A stretch of DNA of 64,000 nucleotides from Salinicola acroporae (GCF_003206615.1 NZ_PZJW01000004.1:124001-188000); one strand, 5' to 3'; positions 47,976 through 57,883 are shown, numbered from the stretch's first letter. Made by a program: numbers and translations. Notes: a model not told the origin generated them from the letters alone.

Positions 47976-49904
47976 ATGATCGCATTTCGCCAACTCGCCC
48001 TGCAACGCGGCACCCGCCGGCTGTTCGAGGGTGCCGACCTGGTGCTGCACGAAGGCCAGAAGGTCGGCATTGTCGGTGCCAACGGCGCCGGCAAATCGAG
48101 CCTGTTTGCACTGATCCGGGGAGAGCTGGGCGCGGATGCCGGCAGCGTCGATATTGCCGGTGGCAAACGCATCGCCCATATGGCGCAGGAAGTCTCGGCG
48201 ATCGAGCGGCCGCTGGTGGAATTCGTGCTCGACGGCGACGTGACCCTGCGCGAGACGGAAGCGGCGCTGGCCGAGGCGCAGGCCAGTGGCGACGCGCAGC
48301 GCGAGGCATCGCTGCATGGCCAGATCGAGGCGCTCGACGGCTATACCGCCCGGTCCCGGGCCGAGCAACTGCTGGCCGGCCTGGGGTTCGCGCAGGCGGA
48401 CCTCTATCGTCCGCTGGCGGCGTTCTCCGGTGGCTGGCGGATGCGGGTGGGGCTGGCCCGGACCCTATTCACTCCCTCGGAGATCCTGCTGCTCGACGAG
48501 CCGACCAACCACCTGGACCTGGATGCACTGCTGTGGCTCGAGCAGTGGCTGACCCGTTATCCCGGCACACTGATGCTGATCTCCCACGACCGTGATTTTC
48601 TCGACGCGGTCTGCGATCACATCCTGCATATCGACCAGGCGCAGCTGATGCTCTATCGCGGCCATTACAGCGCCTTCGAGCGCGCCCGCGCCGAGCGGCT
48701 GGCCCAGCAGCAGGCGGCATTCGAGAAACAGCAGGCCCGGCGCGCCGAGATCGAGGGCTTCGTCGAGCGCTTCCGGGCCAAGGCGACCAAGGCGCGCCAG
48801 GCCCAGAGCCGTCTGAAGATGCTCGAGCGAATGGAGAGCATCGCTGCCGCCCGCGCCGATTCACCGTTTCGCTTTCGACTACCCTGCGCGGACAAGACCT
48901 CCTCGCCGCTGCTGTCGCTGGACCAGGCGGCGCTGGGCTATCCCGACCGCACGATCCTCGATGAGGTGAAGGTCTCGATCCTGCCCGGTGAACGCATTGG
49001 TCTGCTGGGGCCCAATGGGGCCGGCAAGTCGACGCTGATCAAGACCCTGATCGGTGACCTGCCACCACTCGCTGGCTCGCGCGTGCCGGGTGACAACCTG
49101 GTGGTGGGCTACTACGCCCAGCATCAGCTCGAGCATCTGGATGTGACCGCCACGCCGTTCATGCACGTGCAGCGGCTCTCGCCGACGGCCAGCGATCTCT
49201 CGATACGCAACTTCCTGGGCGGTTTCGGTTTCCGTGGCGATGACGTGTTCGGCGACGTCTCGCGCTTCTCCGGCGGGGAGAAGGCGCGACTGGCGCTGTC
49301 GTTGGTGGCGTGGGAGAAGCCCAACCTGCTGCTGCTGGACGAGCCGACCAACCATCTCGATCTGGACATGCGCGAGGCGCTGGCCGAGGCGCTGGCGGAG
49401 TACGAAGGCGCGGTGATCATCGTATCCCACGATCGCCATCTGCTGCGGGCCAGCGTCGACACCTTCTGGCGTGTCGTGGATGGTCGGGTCGACCCCTTCG
49501 ACGGCGATCTCGACGACTATCATCAGTGGCTCAAGTCCCGCGAGACGGAACGCCGACGCGATCTGAAGCAGGAGGCGCGTCAGGAGAAGCGGCCGGCGGA
49601 GGGCGGCGATCGCAAGGCGGTGCGTCGGGCGGCCGCCGAACGGCGTGAGAAGATGAAGCCGCTGCGCAAGCAGCGCGACGCGGCGGAGAAGCGGCTCGAC
49701 AAGGCACAGGCGGCGCTGTCGGCACTGGATGCGCGGCTGGCCGATCCGGCCATCTATGACGCCGGGCGCAAGGAGGAGCTGGCAAAGCTGGTGCGTGAGC
49801 AGGGCGAACGTCAGGCCGAGGTCGAGGCGCTCGAGAGCGAGTGGATGGCGGCGGAAGAGGCGCTGGAAGCGCTGGAGGCGGAGCTCATTCAGGCGGAATC
49901 CTGA
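47976..49904 (+). CDS. ABC-F family ATPase, YheS type
   Basis: 642 aa (E. coli YheS 637). Two ATPase domains without membrane helices: Walker A GANGAGKSS and GPNGAGKST; signatures FSGGWRMRVGLART and FSGGEKARLALS; Walker B LLLDEPTNHLDLD in both. Between them the ARE-type linker (about 245-295) rich in Arg/Lys/Glu; the C-terminus (about 530-642) is a charged coiled coil. ABC-F proteins bind the ribosome E-site and help translation of difficult sequences. Confidence 0.93.
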   Translation: MIAFRQLALQRGTRRLFEGADLVLHEGQKVGIVGANGAGKSSLFALIRGELGADAGSVDIAGGKRIAHMAQEVSAIERPLVEFVLDGDVTLRETEAALAEAQASGDAQREASLHGQIEALDGYTARSRAEQLLAGLGFAQADLYRPLAAFSGGWRMRVGLARTLFTPSEILLLDEPTNHLDLDALLWLEQWLTRYPGTLMLISHDRDFLDAVCDHILHIDQAQLMLYRGHYSAFERARAERLAQQQAAFEKQQARRAEIEGFVERFRAKATKARQAQSRLKMLERMESIAAARADSPFRFRLPCADKTSSPLLSLDQAALGYPDRTILDEVKVSILPGERIGLLGPNGAGKSTLIKTLIGDLPPLAGSRVPGDNLVVGYYAQHQLEHLDVTATPFMHVQRLSPTASDLSIRNFLGGFGFRGDDVFGDVSRFSGGEKARLALSLVAWEKPNLLLLDEPTNHLDLDMREALAEALAEYEGAVIIVSHDRHLLRASVDTFWRVVDGRVDPFDGDLDDYHQWLKSRETERRRDLKQEARQEKRPAEGGDRKAVRRAAAERREKMKPLRKQRDAAEKRLDKAQAALSALDARLADPAIYDAGRKEELAKLVREQGERQAEVEALESEWMAAEEALEALEAELIQAES

Positions 49905-49970
49905 GCCGCTCTTGACGCCTGTCCCGAGCGTCTACACTGAGCAGGAATCTCGTACTCAAGGAGAGAGTCC

Positions 49971-50201
49971 ATGCCTTACGATTCCCGCGACGATATCCCC
50001 GACAGCGCGCGCAAGGTGCTGCCGCCGCACGCCCGCACGATCTACCAGGAGGCGTTCAACAACGCCTGGGAAGCGTACAAGAATCCCGAGGACCGGCGGG
50101 GCGACAGCTCCCGCGAGGAGGTCGCCCACGCCGTGGCGTGGAAGGCCGTCGAAGCCAAGTACGCCAAGGGCGACGACGGCAAGTGGCATCCCAAGGCATG
50201 A
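49971..50201 (+). CDS. chaB: ChaB family protein
   Basis: 76 aa. Matches the ChaB fold: LPPHARTIYQEAFNNAWEAY, EEVAHAVAWKAVEAKYAKGDDGKW. Named from its place beside the chaA calcium/sodium antiporter in E. coli; the function is unclear and chaA is absent here. AGGAGA lies upstream. TTGACG at 49912 and TACACT at 49933 could be a promoter with a short (15-bp) spacer. Followed by a good terminator. Confidence 0.88.
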   Translation: MPYDSRDDIPDSARKVLPPHARTIYQEAFNNAWEAYKNPEDRRGDSSREEVAHAVAWKAVEAKYAKGDDGKWHPKA

Positions 50202-50208
50202 CGCCACC

Positions 50209-50239
50209 CCTCCGGGATAAGTGCTTGTCGGGAGGTTTT
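50209..50239 (+). terminator. Rho-independent terminator of chaB
   Basis: CCTCC and GATAAG arms pair with CTTGTC and GGAGG (one wobble, small internal loop), followed by TTTTG. Eight bases after the chaB stop. Confidence 0.7.
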
Positions 50240-50258
50240 GTTAAATGGTGAGCGGTTC

Positions 50259-50379
50259 GGCAAGCGTTATGAGCGATGGCCAAGCAAGGCGGAAATTCGC
50301 GAAAAGACGGAGTTTGCTTTTGCAAATGAGTATTTTGAGCGAATTTCCAACGCCGCATGGCCGAGCGCAATAGCTTGCC
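50259..50379. repeat. Large imperfect palindromic element (121 bp)
   Basis: Outer arms GGCAAGC (50259-50265) and GCTTGCC (50373-50379); inner perfect arms GGAAATTCGC (50291-50300) and GCGAATTTCC (50339-50348); a small central stem TTTGC/GCAAA (50313-50325). The intervening arms are also roughly complementary, giving a long cruciform-like structure. It fills the gap between chaB and the SDR gene. Its AT content is unlike the neighbouring genes. It looks like a dispersed repeat of the REP/MITE kind; no second copy is in the window. Confidence 0.6.
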
Positions 50380-50386
50380 GTCCGGC

Positions 50387-51163
50387 TCACTCGGCGTAGA
50401 TCATCTTCTTGGTCATCCCGCCATCGACGCTGATGTGCTGGCCGGTGATGAAGCCCGCCTTGTCGCTGGCGAGAAAAGCCACCGTGGCGGCGACATCGGC
50501 CGGTTCGCCGACGCGACCCACCGGATGCTGGTCGCGATCGATATCGCGGTGGTCCGCCTGCGTCTGGCGACCGTTTTTCTGCCACGGCCCGGTCTCGATC
50601 CAGCCCGGGCAGATCGCGTTGACGCGGATATCCGGGCCCAGGCTGACGGCCAATGCGTGGGTCATGGAGAGCAGTCCGCCCTTGGCGGCCGCGTAGGATT
50701 CGCAATGGGGCTCCGACTGCAGCGCTCGGGTCGAGGCGATATTGACGATGGCGCCATGGCGCTGGCGCAGGCCGGGGACGGCGGCGCGAGTGCACAGGAA
50801 GGCGCCGGTCAAATGGCTCTCCTGCCATAACCGCCAGTCCGCCAGCGACAGCGCCTCGATCGGCCCGCAGACCGGGTCGGCCAGCCCAGCATTGTTGACC
50901 AGCAGATCCACTCCCGTGGACTGGTCGTTCTCCCGCTGCCAATGGGTGAGGTGGTGAAACGCTTCCTTGACCTGCAGCTCGTCACTGATGTCGACGGCCA
51001 TGGACAGAAGTGTCGACGCGGGATGCGCCTCGTCGAGTTCCGCCACGGCCTCGGCGTCGCGATCCATGGCGGCAACCCGCCAGCCTTCGTTCAGCAGCAG
51101 TTCCACCGTGGCGCGTCCGATGCCTTGGGCGCCGCCGGTGATGATGGCAAGGGGTATGGTCAT
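50387..51163 (-). CDS. SDR-family oxidoreductase
   Basis: 258 aa classical SDR. Cofactor motif TGGAQGIG (residues 9-16), LVNNAG, catalytic S in IASTRAL, YAAAKGG with Y and K, and C-terminal FITGQHISVDGGMTKKMIYAE. AAAGGAA ribosome site before the chosen ATG; a start nine codons upstream is less likely. Sugar dehydrogenase or oxoacyl reductase-like; substrate unknown. Convergent with chaB; dtd lies about 100 bp upstream on the same strand. Confidence 0.85.
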   Translation of the reverse strand: MTIPLAIITGGAQGIGRATVELLLNEGWRVAAMDRDAEAVAELDEAHPASTLLSMAVDISDELQVKEAFHHLTHWQRENDQSTGVDLLVNNAGLADPVCGPIEALSLADWRLWQESHLTGAFLCTRAAVPGLRQRHGAIVNIASTRALQSEPHCESYAAAKGGLLSMTHALAVSLGPDIRVNAICPGWIETGPWQKNGRQTQADHRDIDRDQHPVGRVGEPADVAATVAFLASDKAGFITGQHISVDGGMTKKMIYAE

Positions 51164-51268
51164 GGTCAGATTCCTTTCTTTTTCGCTCACGGCGTGTGCC
51201 GCGTTCCCTGTCGTGTGAGGCGGCGCCGAGCCGGGCGACCGCCATTGTCAGCCGAATCGTCGAAGCCC

Positions 51269-51706
51269 CTATGTCTCCAGCATGAATGTCACTGGACCGT
51301 CATTGGTCAGAGTCACCTGCATCTCGGCGCCGAACCGGCCTGTCTCGACTCTCGGCCATGCCTGGAAGGCCTGGGCCACCAGATAGTCGAACATCGCCTG
51401 CCCGTGTGCCGGCGGGGCGGCGCTGGAGAAGCTCGGGCGCAGGCCCTTGTCGGTCGCTGCCACCAGCGTGAACTGGGACACCAACAGCAAGCCGCCATCG
51501 ATCTGCTGCAGGTTGCGGTTCATGCGGCCAGTGTCGTCGGCGAACACGCGGTAGTGCAGCAGCTTGTGCAGCAGGCGATCGGCTCGGGCTCGGTCATCGG
51601 TCGCCGCGACCCCGACGAGTGCCAGCAACCCCGTACCGATACCTCCCACGATCTCGCCCTCGACGCTTACCGACGCCTGGCTGACCCGTTGAATCAGAGC
51701 TCGCAT
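51269..51706 (-). CDS. dtd: D-aminoacyl-tRNA deacylase
   Basis: 145 aa, standard DTD length. The substrate-site motifs SQFTLVA (SQxxL) and [12 protein letters not shown] (NxGPVT) are both present. Removes D-amino acids from tRNA. Interesting with the D-amino-acid enzyme at 888, but not linked to it. Starts [22 protein letters not shown]. Confidence 0.96.
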   Translation of the reverse strand: MRALIQRVSQASVSVEGEIVGGIGTGLLALVGVAATDDRARADRLLHKLLHYRVFADDTGRMNRNLQQIDGGLLLVSQFTLVAATDKGLRPSFSSAAPPAHGQAMFDYLVAQAFQAWPRVETGRFGAEMQVTLTNDGPVTFMLET

Positions 51707-51985
51707 CGCAGCTTGGCATCCCTTTGAAAACCGGGGTGAAAAGATGGGCGAAAGGTTAGCACGCCGGACCGACAATGGAATGATCGAGATCAATAGCAAG
51801 CAAAGCGTTATTGAAAACGGACGCTACTAGAACGTATGTTTATGTTACTGGCGTCTCGAGGGAGCGATGATAGCCTGAGACGGGCGAAATCTGGCGCTCT
51901 GACCATTGCCGGCAGCGAAAAAACGGGGCCGAATCCCCAGCCGGGGAGGCTACGGGAGTGCTATTGTCATGAGTCAATAAAGGCT

Positions 51986-52016
51986 TTGACGCCCGCTGCT
52001 GGGGTGGTGCTACTAT
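51986..52016 (+). promoter_or_regulatory. Candidate promoter of the ehu operon (distal)
   Basis: TTGACG (51986-51991), 19-bp spacer, TACTAT (52011-52016) preceded by TG at the extended -10 position. Start near 52023, giving a leader of about 173 nt. The rest of the gap from 51707 shows no gene; a 75-codon frame at 51836 has no coding signature. Confidence 0.45.
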
Positions 52017-52022
52017 CCAAGC

Positions 52023-52195
52023 GGACCAAACTTTTAAGAATTGTCCTGGTTTGTGGGTCGTAGATCATGACAATTATACCAAGGCCTCGCCGGCCTGGGC
52101 GTGATGACAAGCGGTCACGCGCCCATCATCGAGAACTCGAGTCGAGGGTGACCCGCCAATGCGGGTCTGAATCTTGCAGACGGAGAATCTGAACG
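52023..52195 (+). promoter_or_regulatory. Structured leader of ehuB with alternative internal promoter
   Basis: Possible stems: AATTGTC/GACAATT (52039-52045 with 52069-52075); GGGCGTGA/TCACGCGCCC with one bulge (52097-52124); GACCCGC-CAAT-GCGGGTC (52150-52167), just ahead of ehuB's ribosome site. A second promoter may lie inside (TTGTGG at 52051, TATACC at 52075). No known riboswitch recognised. It could tune ehu expression to osmolarity or be an attenuator. Confidence 0.4.
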
Positions 52196-53065
52196 ATGCG
52201 ATACAACATCAATAAAGGCGTCACGACACTGATTGCCGGTTCCGTGCTTTCCTGCCTGGCCGTCGGGGTCGCGCAGGCTGCTTCACTTCAGGAGATCAAG
52301 GACTCCGGCTCGGTCAAGATTGCCGTGGCCAACGAAATTCCCTACGGCTACATGGACATGAGCGGGGAGGCCAAGGGCGCGGGGCCCGACGTCATCCGTC
52401 ATATCATGAACGAGATGGGTGTCGACGACATCGAGTGGGTCACCACCAACTTCAGCTCGCTGATCCCCGGCCTGCAGGCCAATCGCTTCGACATCGCCGC
52501 GGCCGAGATGGCAGTGCTGCCGGATCGCTGCCAGCAGGTGATCTACTCCGAGCCGAACTCATCCTACGGGGAAGGGCTGCTGGTCAAGGAGGGCAATCCG
52601 AAGGATCTGCACGCCTTCAGTGACTTCGTCGACGGTGATGCCAAGGTCGCCATCATGGCGGGTGCCGACCAGCTCGACATGCTGCAGGCGCTCGGCGTGC
52701 CGCAGGACAACATGGTCACCATCTCCAGCAACGCCGATGCGATCTCGACCGTATCGACCGGCCGCGCAGATGCCTACGCCGCCACCAGCCTGACGGTCAG
52801 CGAGCTGGCCGACAAGAGTGGCGACGTCGAGTCCGCCGGTGATTTCAAGGATCCGGTCATCGATGGCGAGGAAGTGCGAAGCTGGGGCGCGTTCGCGTTC
52901 AACAGCGACAACACCGAGTTGCGCGATGCGGTCAACCAGGCGTTGGAGAAGTACAAGCAGACGGACGCATGGCGCGAAGCTCTGATGGGCTACGGTTTCA
53001 GCCAGGCCGATGTCGATGGTTCGAGCCATCACACCACGGAAGAACTCTGCACCGCGGATTCGTGA
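52196..53065 (+). CDS. ehuB: Ectoine/hydroxyectoine ABC transporter, binding protein EhuB
   Basis: 289 aa. Signal peptide (cleavage near AQA-ASLQEI) and a family 3 binding domain. EIPYGYMDMSGEAKGAGPDV, WVTTNFSSLIPGLQANRFDI and AAAEMAVLPDRC match EhuB proteins closely, including the aromatic cage residues. Binds compatible solutes ectoine and hydroxyectoine for osmoprotection or as nutrients. First gene of ehuBCDA. Confidence 0.9.
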   Translation: MRYNINKGVTTLIAGSVLSCLAVGVAQAASLQEIKDSGSVKIAVANEIPYGYMDMSGEAKGAGPDVIRHIMNEMGVDDIEWVTTNFSSLIPGLQANRFDIAAAEMAVLPDRCQQVIYSEPNSSYGEGLLVKEGNPKDLHAFSDFVDGDAKVAIMAGADQLDMLQALGVPQDNMVTISSNADAISTVSTGRADAYAATSLTVSELADKSGDVESAGDFKDPVIDGEEVRSWGAFAFNSDNTELRDAVNQALEKYKQTDAWREALMGYGFSQADVDGSSHHTTEELCTADS

Positions 53066-53195
53066 ATTCAGCCAGTTTCTGAACGCGATATGACTGCGCA
53101 TGTCCGCTGAGGTCGTCTTCGAGCGGGCATGCGTGCCGTGATTGACGGTCCCGGTATTGCCGGGGCCCTTCGTCAGCGACTGCGGGGTCTTCCCG

Positions 53196-53867
53196 ATGGA
53201 ATGGACGAGCTATCTCGCCCCTCTCTCCCAGGGTGCGTGGGTGACCGTGCAGCTCACGGTCTACTCGACGATCCTGGGAGCTCTCTGTGCCTTCCTGTTC
53301 GGTCTCGGCAAGCTGTCCCACAACCCCCTGGTAAAGGGGATCAGCGTTGCCTATATCGAGATCTTCCGCGGCACTTCCCTGTTGGTCCAACTGTTCTGGA
53401 TCTACTTCGCGCTACCCATCATGGGGCAGGCGATCGGGCTCGACCTGCGTTTTCCGCCGGTGGTGGCAGGGGTCGTCGCGCTGGCGCTGAATATCGGTGC
53501 CTATGGCGCCGAAGTGGTCCGCGGCGCCGTGCAGGCGGTACCCAAGGAGCAGTATGAAGCGGCGACCGCGCTCAATTTCACCGGGCGCAAGCGACTGTGG
53601 CGCATCACCCTGCCGCAGGCGATTCCGGAGATGATGCCGACCTTCGGCAACCTCGCGGTCCAGAACCTCAAGGATACGGCGCTGGTATCGCTTATCTCTC
53701 TGGGCGACATGGCCTTTCGGGCCGAGCAGATCCGTAATTTCACCCAGGACAGCGTGACCGTCTATACCCTGGTCCTGTTCATGTACTTCGGCATGGCGCT
53801 GGTGCTCACGGCCTGCATGAAGCTGCTGGAACGCTACGTTGGCCGCTGGCGCGCGGCGGGGAGATAA
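53196..53867 (+). CDS. ehuC: Ectoine/hydroxyectoine ABC permease EhuC
   Basis: 223 aa, five predicted membrane helices, HisM-type permease with EAA-like loop [28 protein letters not shown]. Starts at the ATG of [10 protein letters not shown]; an earlier in-frame start at 53142 adds a poor extension. Pairs with EhuD. 130 bp after ehuB, 3 bp before ehuD. Confidence 0.9.
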   Translation: MEWTSYLAPLSQGAWVTVQLTVYSTILGALCAFLFGLGKLSHNPLVKGISVAYIEIFRGTSLLVQLFWIYFALPIMGQAIGLDLRFPPVVAGVVALALNIGAYGAEVVRGAVQAVPKEQYEAATALNFTGRKRLWRITLPQAIPEMMPTFGNLAVQNLKDTALVSLISLGDMAFRAEQIRNFTQDSVTVYTLVLFMYFGMALVLTACMKLLERYVGRWRAAGR

Positions 53868-53870
53868 CGC

Positions 53871-54563
53871 ATGTTTTTCGGCATCGAGTGGGATACCAGC
53901 AGCCAGTGGGCCTTTGCGGTCTCGATCTTCCCGATTTTGCTGCACGGTCTGGTGGTGACGCTGCAGGCCACCGTGGTCGGCTTCTTCATCGCCCTGATCC
54001 TGGGGCTGGTGCTGGCGGCGCTGAAAAGCGCGCCGACCCGCTTCATCCGCTGGCCGGCCAAGCTGGTGACCGAGTTCATTCGCGACACCCCGCTGCTGAT
54101 CCAGCTGTTCTTCCTGTTCTACGTGCTGCCCGAGTTCGGGTTGACGCTGCCGGCATTTCTGACCGGTGCGCTGGCGCTGGGCGTGCAATACAGCGCCTAT
54201 ACCTCGGAGGTCTACCGTGCTGGCCTGGAGGCGGTGGCCAAGGGGCAGCGCGAGGCGGCTCGCGCGCTCAACCTGGCGTCCGCCAGGACCTTTACCCACA
54301 TCATCCTGCCGCAGGCGATCCCGCGTATCATTCCCGCGCTGGGCAACTACCTGGTCTCGATCATGAAGGATGTGCCCGTGCTGTCGGTCGTGACCGTGCT
54401 GGAGATGCTCGGCGTGGCCAAGATCATCGGCGATCGCACCGGTGGCTACCTGATCCCGCTCTCCATGGTTGGCGGCCTCTATCTGGTGATGACGATCATC
54501 GCCTCCTTCGGCGTGCGCTACCTGGATACCCATCTGCCCAAGCGAGGCCTCTCCCTCAAATGA
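53871..54563 (+). CDS. ehuD: Ectoine/hydroxyectoine ABC permease EhuD
   Basis: 230 aa, five predicted membrane helices, EAA loop [27 protein letters not shown]. Membrane partner of EhuC. Its stop overlaps the ehuA start (ATGA), so the two are translationally coupled. Confidence 0.9.
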   Translation: MFFGIEWDTSSQWAFAVSIFPILLHGLVVTLQATVVGFFIALILGLVLAALKSAPTRFIRWPAKLVTEFIRDTPLLIQLFFLFYVLPEFGLTLPAFLTGALALGVQYSAYTSEVYRAGLEAVAKGQREAARALNLASARTFTHIILPQAIPRIIPALGNYLVSIMKDVPVLSVVTVLEMLGVAKIIGDRTGGYLIPLSMVGGLYLVMTIIASFGVRYLDTHLPKRGLSLK

Positions 54564-55357
54564 ACGACGCCACCGACAATCGCGACCCCATCATCAGATT
54601 CGACAAGGTCGTCAAGCGCTTCGGCGATCATGTGGTTCTCGACGAGCTCGATTTCGAGGTCCAGCGAGGCGAGAAAGTGACGATCATCGGCCCCTCCGGC
54701 TCGGGCAAGTCGACGGTACTGCGCATCCTGATGACGCTGGAGGAGATCAACGGCGGTGTCGTCTATGTCGGCGGCGAGCCACTTTGGCACCAGCGCAAGG
54801 GTGAATCACTCGAGCCGGCTGGCGAGCAACACCTGCGCCAGATGCGAAGCCACCTGGGCATGGTATTCCAGCAGTTCAATCTGTTCCCGCATATGACGGT
54901 GCTGCGCAACTTGACCGAGGCGCCGGTCCAGGTGCTAGGCGTCAGCAAGGCCGAAGCGAAGCAGCGCGGCATGGAGCTGCTGGAGATGGTGGGATTGACC
55001 GACCAAGCCAGCAAGTATCCTCACCAGCTCTCCGGTGGCCAGCAGCAGCGGGTGGGCATTGCCCGGGCGCTGGCAATGCGGCCCAAGATCATGCTGTTCG
55101 ACGAGCCGACCTCTGCGCTGGATCCGGAGCTGGTGGGGGAGGTGTTGAACGTCATCCGGACGCTGGCCGACGAGCACGACCTGACCATGCTGCTGGTGAC
55201 CCACGAGATGCATTTCGCGCGCCAGGTCTCCGACCGTATCTGCTTCTTCGACAAGGGGCGGATCAAGGAACAGGGCAAACCGGAGGAGATCTTCACCGCC
55301 CCGAAGGAGGAGCGTACCAAGGCCTTCCTGAAGGCGGTTCTCGACCCGGACGATTGA
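54560..55357 (+). CDS. ehuA: Ectoine/hydroxyectoine ABC ATPase EhuA
   Basis: 265 aa. Walker [11 protein letters not shown]-loop [12 protein letters not shown], signature [15 protein letters not shown], Walker [13 protein letters not shown]. The insert [20 protein letters not shown] after strand 2 is typical of EhuA. ATGA overlap with ehuD. An in-frame open stretch covering ehuD in another frame is an artefact. Confidence 0.92.
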   Translation: MNDATDNRDPIIRFDKVVKRFGDHVVLDELDFEVQRGEKVTIIGPSGSGKSTVLRILMTLEEINGGVVYVGGEPLWHQRKGESLEPAGEQHLRQMRSHLGMVFQQFNLFPHMTVLRNLTEAPVQVLGVSKAEAKQRGMELLEMVGLTDQASKYPHQLSGGQQQRVGIARALAMRPKIMLFDEPTSALDPELVGEVLNVIRTLADEHDLTMLLVTHEMHFARQVSDRICFFDKGRIKEQGKPEEIFTAPKEERTKAFLKAVLDPDD

Positions 55358-55371
55358 GCTAAGGGCTTCGG

Positions 55372-55404
55372 GCGAGAAATGCCTGCGACGCTGGCATTTC
55401 TCGC
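55372..55404 (+). terminator. Terminator-like hairpin after ehuA
   Basis: GCGAGAAATGCC / GGCATTTCTCGC, 12-bp perfect stem with a 9-nt loop, 15 bp after the stop; short T-run inside the arm only. It also precedes the 3' end of thiD, which is convergent. Confidence 0.6.
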
Positions 55405-55439
55405 TCAACGGCAACACCCTGATCTTCGCGGCTCGTTGT

Positions 55440-56261
55440 CTACCACCAGGCGTGAAAGTGGTGTGGTGGCCCCTTGCCCTGTCCCACAGTGAGTCGGTCG
55501 CTGGCCTCCAGGGCCTGTAGAAGCCACTGCTTGGCGGCGCCGATGGCCTGTTCGACGTCGGGGTGGGTGAGCGGCAAGTGCGCCAGGTGGGCCGCGATCG
55601 CCGATGAGAGCGCGCAGCCCGCGCCATGGAGGTTACGCGTCCGCAGCCGTGGCGCATCCAGCCAGCGCGTGGCGTTCGGCACCCACAGCAGGTCCGGGCA
55701 GCGATCCAGCGGTAAATGGCCCCCCTTTAGCAGGCCGTAAGGGGCCCCCAGTGCCGCGAGGTCGCCCACCATCGCCTCCATGGCAGCAAGGTCTCGCGGC
55801 AACTCGGTCCCGAGCAGGGCCGCAGCCTCGGGGAGATTGGGCGTGATCACGTCGGCCAGCGGGACCAGGATGTCGCGCACGGCGCGCAGCCCCTCGTCGT
55901 CCACCAGTCGGTCGCCGCTCTTGGCGACCATCACCGGGTCGAGCACGATCCAGCGCGGCCGGCGTCGCGTCAGCGCCGCGGCAATCGTTTGCGCCACCTC
56001 GCGGCTCGCAACCATGCCGATCTTGACCGTGTCGATCTCGACGTCGTCGAGCAGATTGTCCAGTTGCGTGCGGATCAGCTCTAACGATACCGGCTCCACC
56101 GCCACCACGCCTCGCGTATTCTGCGCTATCACGGCGGTAATCACGTTGGTGGCATAGACGCCGAGGGCCGAGAACGTCTTGATGTCGGCCTGCAGTCCGG
56201 CGCCACCGGACGGGTCGGACCCGGCGATCGTCAAGGCATTGGGAATCGAGCGAGAAACCAT
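55440..56261 (-). CDS. thiD: Hydroxymethylpyrimidine/phosphomethylpyrimidine kinase
   Basis: 273 aa. Ribokinase-like fold with ALTIAGSDPSGGAGLQADIKTF at the N-terminus, VLDPVMVAKSGDRL and the GAGCALSSAIAAHLA phosphate loop. Phosphorylates HMP and HMP-P in thiamine synthesis, meeting the ThiG product. ATG chosen; no strong ribosome site, and an in-frame TTG 15 nt earlier exists. Not linked to thiSG (14 kb away). No TPP riboswitch seen. Confidence 0.93.
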   Translation of the reverse strand: MVSRSIPNALTIAGSDPSGGAGLQADIKTFSALGVYATNVITAVIAQNTRGVVAVEPVSLELIRTQLDNLLDDVEIDTVKIGMVASREVAQTIAAALTRRRPRWIVLDPVMVAKSGDRLVDDEGLRAVRDILVPLADVITPNLPEAAALLGTELPRDLAAMEAMVGDLAALGAPYGLLKGGHLPLDRCPDLLWVPNATRWLDAPRLRTRNLHGAGCALSSAIAAHLAHLPLTHPDVEQAIGAAKQWLLQALEASDRLTVGQGKGPPHHFHAWW

Positions 56262-56422
56262 GTGTGGACATTGCAAGCAGCGGGAAAGCGTCTAGCCTAA
56301 GACAAGATGCTGTCATTGCCCAATGGCGATAAGGTGGATCGAAGATCAGAGTGGCGAAGACGATGGTCCGATAGCGGCCCGCCAGATTTACCGACGGGCT
56401 GCAATAGGACTAATTAGCAGAC

Positions 56423-56450
56423 TTGTTACCCAGTCGTCATCGTGTAAACT
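56423..56450 (+). promoter_or_regulatory. Candidate promoter of the nuo operon
   Basis: TTGTTA (56423-56428), 16-bp spacer, TAAACT (56445-56450), in an AT-rich stretch 75 bp before nuoA. The only likely promoter in the 263-bp thiD-nuoA gap. Confidence 0.5.
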
Positions 56451-56524
56451 CGTAAACTTACGAACCTGTCAGTTTGATTCGATATCCACCATGTTCGGGT
56501 TCCATCACGTCTGAGAGGGAAGGC

Positions 56525-56980
56525 ATGTCCGATCCGGTCTCCGCATGGATTGCCAGCTACTGGGCCACCGGTCTTTTCGTGGTTGCCGTGGTGGCGCTTT
56601 GTGGATTGATGATCGGCGCTGCCAGCCTGCTCGGTGGCAAGAGTCATGGACGTAGCAAGTCCCTGCCGTTCGAGTCCGGCATCGTTGGCGCCGGATCCGC
56701 GCGTCAGCGGTTCTCGGTCAAGTTCTACCTCGTTGCCATGCTGTTCGTCATCTTCGACATCGAAGCCGTCTACCTGTTCGGCTGGGCCGTCTCCGTGCGC
56801 GAGGTGGGCTGGACGGGATTCGCCGGGGCGGCGGTATTCATCCTTATTCTTCTGGCAGGCCTGGTCTACGATGCTCGCGTCGGCGCGCTCGACTGGGCGC
56901 CGCGCAAGCGCGGGCGCGAAGACGCGTCGCGTGCCCGCGAGCTGGCTGCCGTGCCGGGAGTCGAGCGTCGTGCACGCTGA
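56525..56980 (+). CDS. nuoA: NADH-quinone oxidoreductase subunit A
   Basis: 151 aa with three predicted helices. [25 protein letters not shown] and [17 protein letters not shown] are the conserved NuoA loop and helix. Membrane part of complex I, near the quinone site. GAGGGAAGG ribosome site before the ATG; frame extends upstream to 56474. First gene of nuoABCDEFG. Confidence 0.95.
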   Translation: MSDPVSAWIASYWATGLFVVAVVALCGLMIGAASLLGGKSHGRSKSLPFESGIVGAGSARQRFSVKFYLVAMLFVIFDIEAVYLFGWAVSVREVGWTGFAGAAVFILILLAGLVYDARVGALDWAPRKRGREDASRARELAAVPGVERRAR

Positions 56981-57120
56981 CACCGCCCGTTGCCTCGAGA
57001 CGCGACTCGTGAAACGGGATTGCGGTGTCGATCAACAAGATTATAAAGATGGGAGCCAGACATCCGTGACTGATCTGCGCTTCCTCGACCGTTTTTCTAT
57101 CAGGTTTGTTGAGGCCCACT

Positions 57121-57798
57121 ATGCAGTACACCCTGACCCGTGCGGAGGGAGGCGATTCCTCGGCTGATCGTTACCCACTCGGCGAGCGCGAGATCGTCGA
57201 TGATCCGATGAAACAGCAGGTTCATCGCAACGTCTTCATGGGCAAGCTCGAGGACGTGCTTCATTCGGCTGTCAACTGGGGGCGCAAGAACTCATTGTGG
57301 CCCTACAACTTCGGGCTCTCCTGCTGTTACGTGGAGATGACCACGGCGTTCACCGCGCCCCACGACGTCGCTCGTTTCGGGGCCGAGGTCATCCGCGCCT
57401 CGCCACGGCAAGCCGACTTTATGGTCATTGCCGGCACCTGCTTCATCAAGATGGCACCTGTCATCCAGCAGCTCTACGACCAGATGCTCGAGCCCAAGTG
57501 GGTCATCTCGATGGGCTCCTGCGCCAACTCCGGCGGCATGTACGACATCTACTCGGTGGTTCAGGGGGTCGACAAGTTCCTGCCCGTGGATGTCTATGTG
57601 CCCGGCTGCCCGCCGCGTCCCGAGGCGTTTCTCCAAGGTCTTCAGCTCCTGCAGGACTCGATCCAGGAAGAGCGTCGCCCGCTCTCCTGGGTGGTCGGGG
57701 ACCAGGGCGTCTATCGTGCCGAGATGCCATCGCAGCGTGAAAAGCATCGCGACGGACGCATTGCGGTCAAGGAGCTGCGCACCCCCGATGGCATCTAG
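57121..57798 (+). CDS. nuoB: NADH-quinone oxidoreductase subunit B
   Basis: 225 aa. Cluster N2 ligands C68, C69, C134 and C163 ([23 protein letters not shown]), at the same spacing as E. coli C63, C64, C129, C158. N2 passes electrons to ubiquinone. GAGG 8 nt before the ATG. 140 bp after nuoA. Confidence 0.97.
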   Translation: MQYTLTRAEGGDSSADRYPLGEREIVDDPMKQQVHRNVFMGKLEDVLHSAVNWGRKNSLWPYNFGLSCCYVEMTTAFTAPHDVARFGAEVIRASPRQADFMVIAGTCFIKMAPVIQQLYDQMLEPKWVISMGSCANSGGMYDIYSVVQGVDKFLPVDVYVPGCPPRPEAFLQGLQLLQDSIQEERRPLSWVVGDQGVYRAEMPSQREKHRDGRIAVKELRTPDGI

Positions 57799-57883
57799 CC
57801 CGGTCGTCCACGTCGATCGTTACTGCCATTGATCCTTGTGGTCGTTTTCGACCATTGATTCTGCACCGGGGGCCCGCCAGACC

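Noticed and set aside
51836-52063. 75-codon frame upstream of ehuB
   Set aside because: No ribosome site; it overlaps the candidate promoter; codon use is unlike the neighbouring genes.
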